A stretch of 60,000 bases of DNA from the NCBI GenBank assembly GCA_964035545.1, contig OZ037766.1, positions 12,721,722 to 12,781,721 of the forward strand, given 5' to 3'. This DNA comes from Bugula neritina. Taxonomy: Eukaryota; Bryozoa; Gymnolaemata; Cheilostomatida; Bugulidae. The position numbers and the translations under genes were made by a program. Below the pieces are notes generated by a model. That model saw nothing but the letters and a program-made list of their open reading frames with translations. It did not search any database and had not been told where the DNA came from. Below, one piece after another: positions 1-11,259 of this stretch (its first letter is position 1; the number at the start of each line of letters is the position of its first letter).

Positions 1-2411
1 TGTTCAAAACAATATGGATAATTTAAAATAAACAGCATGCTTACGAGTTGCTTTGCTAAGAAAACAAACAAATGGATACAAGACTAAGCAAGTTGCAAAT
101 GTATCGGTACTGCAATAGTTTTCTACCAGCCCAAAAGATAGTAATTATATGTGTTTTAGAAAAGTCCAGTAATTGCTTGTTTCATTACATTATATTGTTT
201 AATGTTCTGTGAGCTGCAAATAAAAAGTGAGCTGTAGGTACTGACGGTCACAACTGTTTGCTTAGACTAAAAATTTATATGATAGTTGCATAATACTAGA
301 CTCACATAGGCACCTCTATTGCTTATTGTAACGAAAATTCTTATTGATATTTCCAATGAGAGAAAAACTAAAAGTGTGCACTATGTACACTGTATACTAA
401 GCATGTAGCGGTTTTTGTTGCTGTAAGTCCAAATTGATCCACTTTCTTAAATTTTTTCAGAAGAAATATGAAAGCATATCATTGCCGCAAGAATATAATA
501 ATAGGTACACACATCGTTTCATTCGGAAATTATACCATTAAGTTCAAAAATAGTGTAGAAGTGAATGACCAAGATGAGTGCAGGCCACAGAGTCTATATA
601 TGTGGTGACTTAATACAGTGGGATGCTTTACAATATACTTACCAGTATAACTATTTTCTGTGACCAAACTTGTATGTTTCCTTCAAAACATCATATAGAC
701 AGGGTGGAGTAAAGCTGTGACACCAACCTGAAAGGGTCTTCTGTTATATACACGATCTCATTCTCCAATAGGCAACCTCGTATTATCTAACTGTGTTATT
801 AATTATAAGCCATACAGTAAGACCATTATGCAAAGTACACGCGTGTTATAGTAAACACGATGCCTGAGGCGCGGGAAGGGTTGGGCTGAATAACTAGTGG
901 CTAGCAGCTTTACAATGACAAACAGATTGGTTATTATGAGGTAGCAGCAGTATTTGATATCATCTATCATAACATAAGTACAATCCCCTTCCAGCTAATC
1001 ACCTGAACTCCATGAAATGTTTGATATTGATAAGCTTGAGCTGTTTGTTGTTGAATGAAAACAAATGTTCAATCAAAATGAAGAATGAGAAACATAATGG
1101 AACTTTAAAAAGAATAGAAATTAAAATAGTTATTACCCTGTACTGATGAAATAATATTCACCTGCATGTTATTGTCACCATTAAGTTGTAACATTAAACA
1201 GGGACTCATATACAACTGTTTATTAGTTTGGAGAATGCTATAGCAGATGTTTTGTAAATAAGAGATCTACAATTAAGTTGTAAATTTATTCCAAATATCA
1301 ATACAACTTTATAGATTAGAGATGCTATCATTGCACATGTTTGCTGATATTATCTGGCATAGGCTGTCAGCCTATATGATGCATTATTGCTAGTTGCTGT
1401 TGCTACAAAAAAATATATCTTTGCACGGCGTGCTTGTACTCAATATTATAGTATATAATTATGTAAGAAGTTGATCATATAGTGATGCAGCTATCAATGC
1501 TAATAAAGAACTGAAGTGTATTCCATAGAGACATTCTAATGTCAAACATCTGATAAACATTCTAAAAGTACATAAACATTATTGATATTTTAGTACACAG
1601 AGTTATAATGCACCGTGCTTCATAAAATATGGAGTCCTATTCTACTAAAATTTTAGAGTGCTATTGTATTTTCAGTAATAGAGGTGTTAGAAATAGTCCA
1701 AGTATATTTAATGTAAAAATAAATAAAGTTGTTCCGTTCTTGAACTTTGTTTCATAATAATATATATCAATTTACAAACACAGAATGTGTAAAAGAACAT
1801 AGTCTTACTTAAATACATCTGGTAGAATATAGCTCTATATAAGCTATACAAGATAGCTAATAATAGAAAGCAATATAAATACGTAATACAAGCATAGCAA
1901 GTTATTGCAGCTAGGAGAAAGAATTGAAAATATAATAAACTATTGCCAGCTATTGTAATGTTTTAAAATAAATAATAGTAAAATACCAACACAAAGCTTA
2001 CATTATAATAAAAGCATAATTTATATAAACCTAAAGTTTTGCCCAGGTAGTAAACACACATACCTATAACAAACATATACTCACATGAGCATTATAACAT
2101 TAGCCTTCTAACCATTATAATTAATATATGTGTATAATGAAATACAATTTTTGTAAATTTATATTATCATAATTACTGAAAGGCTATCATTGATATTATA
2201 TGCAGATTTTATTATACCATACTGCAACTTCAATAGCCTAATCAAATGTTTTTGAATTACAGTTTTTTAAAAAGAATTATATTATGCATTTTACTAGCTT
2301 TGGATATTCACAATATGGCTTGTGAATTTATGCTTTGAGGCAACTTAGTTGCAATCAAAGTCTACATTCATACTTTTTTTTATTTGTAACTAGCAGTTGC
2401 TGTAAATCTTT
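1..2411. other. intergenic, no gene seen
   Basis: AT-rich sequence with short A/T runs and stop codons in all frames. I found no exon of the lysozyme family on either strand and no other recognisable coding region or RNA gene. Confidence 0.6.
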
Positions 2412-2643
2412 AAAGAGCAGCAGTGCTCTAGGGGTTAGATCGTTTGCCTAGTAAGCAGGAAGTCATGGGTTCAAACCCAAAGTTATGTGTTTGAACCTCA
2501 GTAAAGGCCATTGGTGATGTTAGGAAGAGCATTCAGTCATAATTGCTCTTGTGCCCAATCTGAATAAGTCTTTAGCCTAATTTAAAAAAAAACTCTTTCC
2601 ATCAGGGGTTTCTTACCACGATGGTGACTTTCGTGAGTGAGTT
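2412..2643 (+). mobile_element. tRNA-derived SINE, full-length copy
   Basis: The head (gagcagcagtgctctagggg) resembles a tRNA 5' half with an A-box-like stretch, followed by a B-box-like motif gggttcaaaccc near 2467-2478. The body then reads taaaggccattggtgatgtt ... ccatcaggggtttc and ends in ggtgacttt-cgtgagtgagtt. The same head-to-tail order recurs, mostly inverted, at nine other places in the window, which defines a tRNA-SINE family. An internal insertion after the B box (a second gtttgaacctcagtaaagg) partly repeats the B-box region. Confidence 0.85.
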
Positions 2644-4719
2644 CCTGTAGATCTATAATTTTTGACAGTTTTATTGTAGCTAATGACTAGTAGTGACTAG
2701 TTATTAGCATGTGAGTGACAGTAGATTACAGTTAATATTTTAAAAATATTTCTGCAAAGATGATTTGTGACCTTCATAAGATATAATATAGTTGTATGTC
2801 ATCATTGACCATTATATGCAGATTATTATTCATTGGCGGTTTCAGATAACATATTTATTGCAATAATATTATGAATGTTGTACTGAAAATATTGCTATCA
2901 TTTTTTTAATATGTAGGTGCATCCTAATTACCATAATATTATATGGCATCTATTGAGTGAGAACAACTACAACGTGTATAGTAAACAAAATTACTGCTGT
3001 GAAATAATAGAGCGAAATTTTTAAACTTACAAGGTTGTTATATTTCAAGTGTCATCATAAAATAAAAACTAACCAATGACAGCAGGCTATTGTTTCTGTA
3101 GAATAAAATACTTGAATATTTTATAGACCTGTAATTTTTAAAAAAAAAATCACTTAGATTTCGGAGTTATCTGCTTTAAAATATCAACCAGCTGCTTCAA
3201 TATTAATGATTTCGTTATTTAAAATGAACCAAATGAAATATAATATTAAATGTAAGACACTTTGCTGTTAGAAAACCAGCACACAGTTAGAGAGCAATGC
3301 TATATATCTGATAACCTCAAATTTTGCTGCTATATGATATCTAATCTATTTTTTCTAACCAATAAACTGTAAAATAAGTAGGAAAACTCAATGTAAGTAT
3401 ATAGGTTACTGCATAAAAATGATTTATTACCATAGTTTTACTTGCATGCATATACTACGGGATACCAGGAGTTTAGTTACTAATGTTACCTAATATTTAT
3501 TTTGCTTAAAACTGACCTGTAACTTTTAAAATAAAACCTCTGTTAACTATTTTCCTATAACTTATAACTATTAAAATTAAATTTTGGCAAAGCGTCATAA
3601 TACAAAATTTGAACTAAATTAATAGCTGTAAGAATTTGCCTGCTACATAACTATATGTATTAAATATTAGACAATAAGCACTCTCAGTATAATATCATTA
3701 GCTGCAGCCATAGCAGCTTACAAACACAGATTTTAACCGATTTAGCAGATTTTCAGAAATATACGTCAATAGATTATAACTTGAGTATTGAGTTGGGATA
3801 GTCTGCAGTATTATTCCTATGTGCTATAAGAAAACATCGTGATTAAACAAATTCTACCTTTCTAGCTCTTCAATTTACTTGTACATAGTCAATATTTTTA
3901 GAAAGCAGATAACTCTTATTTTGATTACAAGTTCAACTTTTCACATACAAACCGTAAGAAAAACTTAAAGCAAAACCTATATAAATAAACTATGAAATTA
4001 ATTTTATTATACATATTTTTTAACTTTCTTCATGTCTCTAATTAAAACATCTGACAAATTGAATGGTATAGGATAAAATCGTAAGCAAAGTATGGAACAA
4101 AGGCAATATACATGCATCTTCAAACTGCACTGATATTATATGCTTCAAAAGTATATAATTCAGTTTAAACGTTATTATAAATTATTCATTAATTTGCTTT
4201 ATTTTTAAAACCTATACCTTGGGTATTAAGCAAAGTTAAACAGACTAAATTAATAAATGACCCTTGAAACATTTTGGAAACAAAAAGCTCAAAGTTTCTA
4301 CTTGTTTAGAATTTTTGACCAGGCTAGGCTGCGCTTCATAACTTCAGAATAGACCATACATGTTTCAGTGCCATTAGATGATTCAATAAAATATTATATT
4401 TTCTTTCAATAGTGGAAAGTGGTAAGAGCTATAATCACAACAATATTCAGCATTTATCAGCATTTACCTTCTAAGCAATTTAGCTGATGATCTCTTTAAA
4501 AGAAGGCTATATTCTGAAGGGCAAAATAAAATAGGCACTACCTGCGATGCAAAAAATATTATTTTACAAATTATTACAAAATAACTTTACTACAAATACA
4601 AATTGACGTAGTACACTTAGAGTTAAGAAGTTCAAGTATTTACAAAGCAATGTATACAGCGGAAATTCGACTGCATCCTTATTTGCTGTTATAACATAGG
4701 CCAACTAGCTCTTGCAAAA
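2644..4719. other. intergenic, no gene seen
   Basis: AT-rich, no supported coding exon, RNA gene or repeat. Only scattered oligo-A/T tracts are visible. Confidence 0.55.
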
Positions 4720-5500
4720 CTTTAAAGGATTGCTCTATCTTGTCTAATAAATGGCCATTTAGGTCAAACACACATAATATTGTGTTTTTCTAAGCATGCA
4801 TTGACAAAAAGCATTTGACCAAAGGTAGAAAAAGTTAGTTGAAGTTGAGGGTGTAGATTGGTAACAGCCAAAACGCCGATTTTGAAATGAGCTGGGAAGT
4901 GTGACGTAACAGCGCCAGCATTCCTGCTGGTCACGTGACTATACAAATGAATAACTATAGAAATATGACTGTGAGATGTAATCTTTTAGCTTGCAATTTG
5001 TATATTTATAGAAGTGCAAATGTGAATTATCTCAATCTATAGTTTTTTGACATTTTAAATTACATGTACGTGATAACATTAGGCTATATTTTGCTTGTAA
5101 ACATAGAAAAAAGCCTTGCAAAAACATGCATTCTTTAGGATGAATGCCTGCGATCGATCTAAACTAAGTCAGATTGTGCAATATCACTGGCGCACCAAAG
5201 CTGACCTATATAGCGCACTGTAACTGCTTGAGCGTAATTGGTTGATGTTGTGCCCAGCAACCTTGAATACTATAGCGTTATAGTTAGCACGTGCAGCATA
5301 GTTACTGGCGTTCACACGTCACGTATTAGGCTATTCTTTTTCATGGCTGAAAATTTTACCTCCCTCAAAATCGGAATTTTGAAAAGCTGTTTTCTAGGCA
5401 TATATCCCTTTGCAAAGCCACAATTGTTTGCATACACATTAGATTATAGTTCATAATTATAATGTGATTGTAATAAACTAAGATTGAGCAATCCTTTAAG
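4720..5500. mobile_element. foldback-type terminal-inverted-repeat element
   Basis: The left end, ctttaaaggattgctctatc at 4720, is matched in inverse by aagattgagcaatcctttaag ending at 5500. The inverted similarity continues inward imperfectly, for example ccgattttgaaatgagc near 4874 against the complement of the segment near 5366-5376. Both arms also carry cacgtg or acgtgacgt-like sites. The short reading frames inside resemble no protein I know. I read this as a non-autonomous foldback or MITE of about 780 bp; a target-site duplication is not clear. Confidence 0.6.
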
Positions 5501-6172
5501 TGAGAAATGCTATTATAAGCTGTCTGCGACAGGATACCAATAAACTCTGAAAACAAAACAAAATAAGTCTCTGTGCTATTCTAAGCAATACCAGGATATT
5601 ATTTAAAATACCTCAGCTAATCAGTAAAGTAAAGACACCCTTAGTAATTATGAGGGGCTAGGCTCTAGCAACTGGGAGGTTTTGGAGCTTGGCGAAAGTT
5701 TGCAGTTGGGTGATAAGTACATTCTAAATGGCTTTGCCAACAGTCCATAATTCTTAGAATATATTTAATAGAATTTCAAAAGTGTCAACTTGGTAAAAGA
5801 GATTTCATAACAGATAAAAGTGATTACAAATACAACTTTCTGGCCCTAATGATATTACCTCCATAGCAATTATATGTAATTGCTTTGTTACAATAATTTA
5901 GCGTGTAAAAATATTTCAATAAGCTACCAAATTCACGCTATAGTAGTGATACATTTAATTCTGGCAAATATGTTATAGGTCAAGTATCTTTAGAATGTCT
6001 TAGCTGTACAAGACAAGTATGGTTACAATTAGCAAATATATTATGAGTTTGCAATATCTGCAATAGCTTTAGCAATAGAACAAAAATAATATTTTGCAAA
6101 AAGTCCACGAAGACATTTTCCTGCTGGAAATGAATGCCGGTATTTTGCATGCCGCGAAAGATTCGTGTAGTT
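5501..6172. other. intergenic, no gene seen
   Basis: AT-rich spacer between two inverted-repeat elements. The 66-codon minus-strand frame near 6000-6180 shows no recognisable motif. Confidence 0.5.
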
Positions 6173-6669
6173 GGTTTCATTCCAGTTAGATGCTAGGCTA
6201 AATTTTCCACTTGGACACTTTCCACTTAGAAGCTTCCCAGTTAGACGAAGTTTTTTATTTTGGTGCCATAATAATGTATATAAATGTTGTATTGGTTGGT
6301 AAATAGCTAATATTATGCTAATTATAGCTATAATAGCTAATATAAAGTATTAGGAATAATAGCCCACTTTTCAGAGATTTGTGTGGAGCGGAAAAAAAGT
6401 AATACACTATTAATAGACATTATTTTTAATAAAAACTTATTAACGAAATATTTTTTTCTAACAACAAGAAGTATAGAATATGCAAAATTAATAAGTTAAC
6501 GCAGATCAAAGGAATTTATTTATGTGCTATATAGCAAACAATTGATCCAAGTTTATTTAAATATACATATATTCCAATAATATTCAAATAAATTGCACAT
6601 AAAATATATATATTGTACCAAAATAAATAAGTGGCGTCTAACTGGGAAGCGTCTATCCAGGATTACACC
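6173..6669. mobile_element. MITE family copy 1
   Basis: The left end, ggtttcattccagttagatg, is mirrored by the right end, which read in complement gives ggtgtaatcctggatagacg. Inside each end are further copies of the unit cttcccagttagac (6233-6246 and inverted near 6635-6650) next to ttattttggt or its complement. Two related elements lie at 23258-23727 and 40428-40993. There is no coding capacity. It lies about 90 bp upstream of the TATA motif of gene 1 and could supply upstream sequence to it. Confidence 0.75.
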
Positions 6670-6758
6670 ATGCAGTTGATGCAAGTTAATTTAGAATAGC
6701 GTCATAAAGGCTAACTAAACTCTTGTAATTTCAATAGAATTATTTATACGCCTTTGGG

Positions 6759-6767
6759 TATATAAAG
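6759..6767 (+). promoter_or_regulatory. probable TATA box of lysozyme-like gene 1
   Basis: Sequence tatataaag lies 120 bp upstream of an acceptor-like tctgcag/g (6873-6879) that precedes the ATG at 6890. A non-coding first exon and a short 5' intron, or a simple leader, are both possible. Confidence 0.5.
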
Positions 6768-6889
6768 TAATATTCCAGCATTTTAATGCGATTTAGATTG
6801 CAAGCTGCAATCTTGTAGTGCTGTCAAACACCTATTGCTTACTCTATATACCTATTTGGTTAATAATTTAGTCTGCAGGTTGCAGAAAA

Positions 6890-8166
6890 ATGAAGATTAT
6901 AACTTTGTCTATAATAATTGCTCTCAGTGTTGGACTATCAGCAGCACAGATCTCTGATGAGTGTCTCAGCTGCTTGAGACAGGTGAGAATTTCTTCTATA
7001 GTTGTCTGTATGCATATGTGTTATATGCTTTATTACAATTATTATATAGAGAAAGAATGCAACTTTTTACCAGTTTGTTATAACAATTGCAAATTACATT
7101 TATAGTACTATTAAAAAGCTCAGGGAAGTTTATAGTCACCATCCCCTTGAGAAACCTCTGGTAGGAAAGGTTTTTTAAAGACTTATTCACAAATGGCACA
7201 GGGGCAATTATGATTGAATGCTCTTCCTAACATTACAGATGGCCTTTACTGTATATCGAGCCTATGCTTTTGAGTTTGCTAGGCCATTATAGACCACAGC
7301 TGCTACCATTAAAAGATGATTTTAAACTAACCTCCAATTTCACTGTTCAACCATTGCTAATTTATTACATCATAACTATTAATTATTTTTACTAAGTATA
7401 TAAAATCATATCCTATTGAGCCTGCTATATTTAGCTTAATGAAAATTACAGAAACTACAAAAAAAATTTTTTTCTTTTATCTAGTTAATGCATTTATACT
7501 TCTGTAGTACGAAGATGGAGTCTATGACTGCAGAGAGGCATTTTTTCAAATCACTCATTGCGGGAGGTACCACATAACACCCTCATATTGGGAGGAGTGT
7601 GGAAGAAAAGGAACCAGTAATCTTATTTTTATTTTATAAACCCAAATGTACATAATAGTTCTGTGACAACTTTGATTGAAACAATATAATAAAAATAATT
7701 TTTGAAGAATAGCTTTGTTTGAATTGTACAACAGTTGCAAGTTCAGTTTTCATGGGCTTTATTTTAATAGAGAAAACACATTTGATTTTTAAGCAATCCA
7801 TTAGTGTGTTTCTGGCAGTTTAAATAATAATAAATAATGAAATTTGTAATAATAGTAGATTTCAATAATATTATAATAATTATTATAATATTGAAATCTA
7901 CTATTATTACAAATTTTATTTAAATATTTGAATGATAGTATACTATTGCAGCTTGGATTAACTGTGCCCTTGATGATCACTGTGCTTCGGATTGCGTTAG
8001 GATATACTTGAGAAAGCATGCTGCTTGGTGCGCCTTGTGGCTCAGGAAAGAGGTTCATGAGCTAACTTGTGGAGATTATGCAAGAATACATGCTGGTGGA
8101 AAAAATGGCTGCGTTAAGCCCTCAAAAGTAGCTACCAAGGAGTTTATTGACAAATGTATGGAATGA
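6890..8166 (+). CDS. i-type lysozyme-like gene 1 (three coding exons)
   Basis: Exons 6890-6982, 7508-7616 and 7952-8166 join in frame through GT-AG introns (phases 0 and 1) to 138 codons. Exon 1 gives a hydrophobic signal peptide (MKIITLSIIIALSVGLSAAQ), then CLSCLRQ. Exon 2 starts YEDG, keeping the Glu that aligns with the catalytic Glu of i-type lysozymes, but CREAFF has Ala where the catalytic Asp should be. Exon 3 holds DDHCASDC, the LTCGDYARIHAGG block and a C-terminal KCME. Twelve mature Cys suggest six disulfides. It is the most divergent exon 3 of the array (WCALWLRK instead of RCAKQLNK). A SINE lies in intron 1 and a long palindrome in intron 2. A poly(A) signal aataaa lies at 8254-8259. 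Muramidase activity is doubtful; secretion and fold are well supported. Confidence 0.9.
7115..7310 (-). mobile_element. tRNA-SINE, inside intron 1 of gene 1
   Basis: Inverted copy of the SINE family: ggaagtttatagtcaccatc at the tail side, gctcttcctaacattacaga in the body, and a degraded head ending agaccacagctgct. The B box is eroded (tcgagcctatg), so it is an old copy. Confidence 0.8.
7840..7916. repeat. near-perfect palindrome in intron 2 of gene 1
   Basis: The left arm, aaatttgtaataatagtaga and onward, is repeated in inverse by ...tctactattattacaaattt. The two arms differ only by an extra aat in the left arm. The centre is an A/T-only stretch. It ends 35 bp before the exon 3 acceptor and would form a long hairpin in the pre-mRNA. 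Confidence 0.85.
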
Positions 8167-8259
8167 AGCAAAGTTTATGAAACTTATAAGCTATATTTCT
8201 AAAATTTAACAATATAATATTATTATTTCACTTCTTCATCTAAATGGTATTTAAATAAA

Positions 8260-9805
8260 GTTTTATGATCAAAAGTTATCATAAAATGCTATTGATCGAG
8301 ATTTCATCTGTACATAAGGCTTTGTGCTGTAAACTTTGACTGCAACAAATTTTGCAGAGCATAAGCTAAAATATTAAGGAGTACTGTTTCTGTATGCTAA
8401 ATAAAGGCCGCAAAAATTATTGCAATGAACACCTAAAATATAATTCTTAAAGCTTTGGCTTTGATATAGCAACAGAATGGTATACCTGTTTCTTATAGAT
8501 ATAGTATTGTGCGACATATAAATGTGCAGAGGCTAAGCATGTGATTTTACTTCCAATTAAATTGTTTACTACCGGTACTTTTAATATATTACTCAATTTT
8601 CTACTTTATAGTTGAAACTCTATGCTGTAGTAACTAATGCATGTAAAATAATTAAGAGAGAGCATATAGATATTCAAAATATTTTTCTAAAAGCTAATAG
8701 AAACTGGCTTCTGAATTTAAAATTTGCTGCCATATTTTAAAAATATCTCCTCAAAACCTTAATTGTATGCTACAAATTACATTCAAGTGTAAAAATACTA
8801 AAAAAAATAAATTTATCAGTTTAATTTGTAAAAATGCAAATATATTTTCTGCCAGTATGTAGCAAGCTTAGAATTATATATAGTAGGGATTATGGAATAC
8901 TAATATTATACTCAGTGGCTAACTTGTATAAGATCAAAATCCTAAAGAAATGATATTTATAATCTGCTTTAAAGATTGTAAGCAAACATTTATGAAGTCG
9001 TTTGTTTCTATAATCTGTTAGTGTAAAGTATTGTTATATAGAACTTTGTAATAAGATTTGTCTCGCTACCAAGAATTGCGTAAATAATAAGCCACTAGTA
9101 CTGAACTTAAAGAGAAGAATAATCTGGTGCATTCATGCTGCTTGCAATAAACAGGGTGCATAATATAGTATGCGTGCGGCTATATATTTAGCATCAAAAA
9201 TTTCTCAAACTATAGTGCCAGATTCCATAATTTATGTGCAAGTTTGCTTTCTCATGTAGGTTATCACCAACTCTTTTCTACAGATAACTAACTTTAAAAG
9301 ATTTCAAAATTAAATAATTAAGCTAAATAACAAAATTAATTCAATTCACATATAAATAAGCGTTTTTAAACTCAATACAAATACAAATTATATAAATATA
9401 TGAGTCATATATAATAAACGACATTGCAAACAAAATGGCAAATTTTCTCTGTGAATAAAAACACTTTGGTTGGTGGAGGGCATGTCCATATATATGTAAA
9501 TAAGATAGTAAATTGAAAATATAGGTAAAAATCGCAAAGACATAGGCCTACAGAAGATATACACTATTTAATTATTTATGATGATGAAAAATATAAAATT
9601 ATGAAACTGCACCATTCACAGCTACATAACTATCACATTGCAATGGCACTTCATGATATTAGTTTGAAAACAATACATTAGTTTGCTGTATTATAACTGG
9701 TTGAATATTCCTTGCCAAAGTTGATGCTTTAGAACAGGTTGTAACTACAGAGTATATAGATGTATTCTATTGGCTAGGTAAAAGAGTTAGGCTCCACCCT
9801 ATTAT
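8260..9805. other. intergenic between genes 1 and 2
   Basis: AT-rich with no supported exon. Only short A/T-rich runs are visible. Confidence 0.55.
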
Positions 9806-9809
9806 GCAA

Positions 9810-9817
9810 TATAAAAG
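9810..9817 (+). promoter_or_regulatory. probable TATA box of lysozyme-like gene 2
   Basis: Sequence tataaaag, about 30 bp before a plausible start region (ctacactttcgactt). A donor-like atatc/gtgagt at 9859-9868 and an acceptor-like tttaacag/gttg near 10062-10073 suggest a non-coding first exon ahead of the ATG at 10097. Confidence 0.55.
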
Positions 9818-10096
9818 GGTTACTCTACTTCCTACACTTTCGACTTACTGCTTGGTAAATATCGTGAGTTTGAACTATTTAATTTTAATTGCGTGATTAG
9901 AGGTGTCTGTTTCCTTCTTTGCAAAACATTTTTCAACAAAATCTTTTTGTTTGGTTAAAGTAAATATTTTGCTTTAATTCTGCAATTTTCCTACTTGTTA
10001 AAATTATTAGCTATACATTATATTGATATTTCTATGTTCGAAAGTTAATTCATTTTTACCTTTAACAGGTTGTTGTTTCAAATTCACTACATAAAC

Positions 10097-11042
10097 ATGA
10101 AAAACAAGTGTTTGTCTTTTGCCCTATTGTGTCTGACATTTGGCACCATCGGTGCTCAAGTGGATGAGAAATGTCTAAGTTGTTTAAGACAGGTAAGTTG
10201 TAAATAAATGCTTTATAATAACTCTAGTTCATTTTACGTAATTGAATAATTATTTTCATTACGCTGTATTTATATCATATTTTAATGAAGATAAACAGTT
10301 TCTTTTTCAAAATTATTATCTATTTTAATTGTAAGCTTAATTTGTCTACCAGGTATAAGTAAATAAAGTACAAGCTGTGCATACAATGATTTGCAAACTT
10401 TTCTTTTCCAGTCCTAAAACTAAGGCACTTAACCTATTAAACTATTATTTCTTCTGTGCAACTGTTTTTGTAGTATGAAAATGGACCAAGAAATTCATGT
10501 TCCCATAACTTTATCACCAAAACCTCATGCGGTATTTACAAAATCTCTGAGCCTTTCTGGGTTGCATGTGGTCGCCCAGGATATTGTGAGTATGCTACAG
10601 TAAATGTACTATACCGCTCAGTAAAGTAAAAGCTGGTTTATAGTCAAACCAATTAGAATAGTTTAAAATCCTAAGATTTATTGTATAATCAGTGTTATGT
10701 TCTTGTTTTATCTATTCTATTTTGTTTATGCAAGAAATATACCCAAAAGTATTACTTTTATTTATAGTAAGTGCACAGTGAATAACTCTCAAAAACTGTA
10801 ATGTTTTAGCATGGGGACACTGCACTACTGATAGTAAATGTTCAGCAGATTGCTTAAATGCCTACTTTAGAAGATATGCTAGCAGATGTGCTAATATGCT
10901 CAAAAAACCTGTTTCTGAACTTACCTGCGCTGACTACGTAAGACTGCACCACGGACCTGATGGCTGCGGCATGTCTGCTAGCCTTCGACACTCTCGTGCA
11001 ATCACCAACTGCCTGTGGCCTGCAAACATGTTTAGTAGTTAA
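10097..11042 (+). CDS. i-type lysozyme-like gene 2 (three coding exons)
   Basis: Exons 10097-10192, 10474-10585 and 10810-11042 give 146 codons. The signal peptide runs to about residue 20 (...GTIGAQ), then VDEKCLSCLRQ. Exon 2 begins YENG, with the catalytic Glu position kept, while CSHNF has Asn at the catalytic Asp position. FWVACGRPGY closes the exon. Exon 3 has TDSKCSADC, RRYASRCANML, LTCADYVRLHHG and a longer tail past the last Cys (NCLWPANMFSS) shared with genes 3 and 4. The His-His-Gly replaces the usual HxGGP. Poly(A) signals lie near 11239-11252. It groups with genes 3 and 4 by exon 1 (QVDEKC) and the tail. Secreted; muramidase activity is uncertain because of the Asp to Asn change. 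Confidence 0.9.
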
Positions 11043-11259
11043 AAGAAATATTGCCAACAATTTTGACTGATGCTTAATTCAAGCCTGCTGTGTTTTACCT
11101 AATACTGGACGATTAACAAAAACTTGAGTAAAATATAAAACTAAATTCAGTTGATAACCATTGTTTCTGGTACTGAAAAGTAATAATCAACATTAAAGTG
11201 AATTTAGCTTATTGTATTTTTATTATTGATTGAAAAATAATAAACATCAATAAAATGTA

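Noticed and set aside
1143-1160. ctgatgaaa and, near 46579, ctgatgaag as possible further hammerhead cores
   Set aside because: No stem II, GAAA block or pairing stem I follows either one.
2412-2490. Head of the SINE as a functional tRNA gene
   Set aside because: It does not fold into a full cloverleaf by eye, is joined to a SINE body, and is repeated many times.
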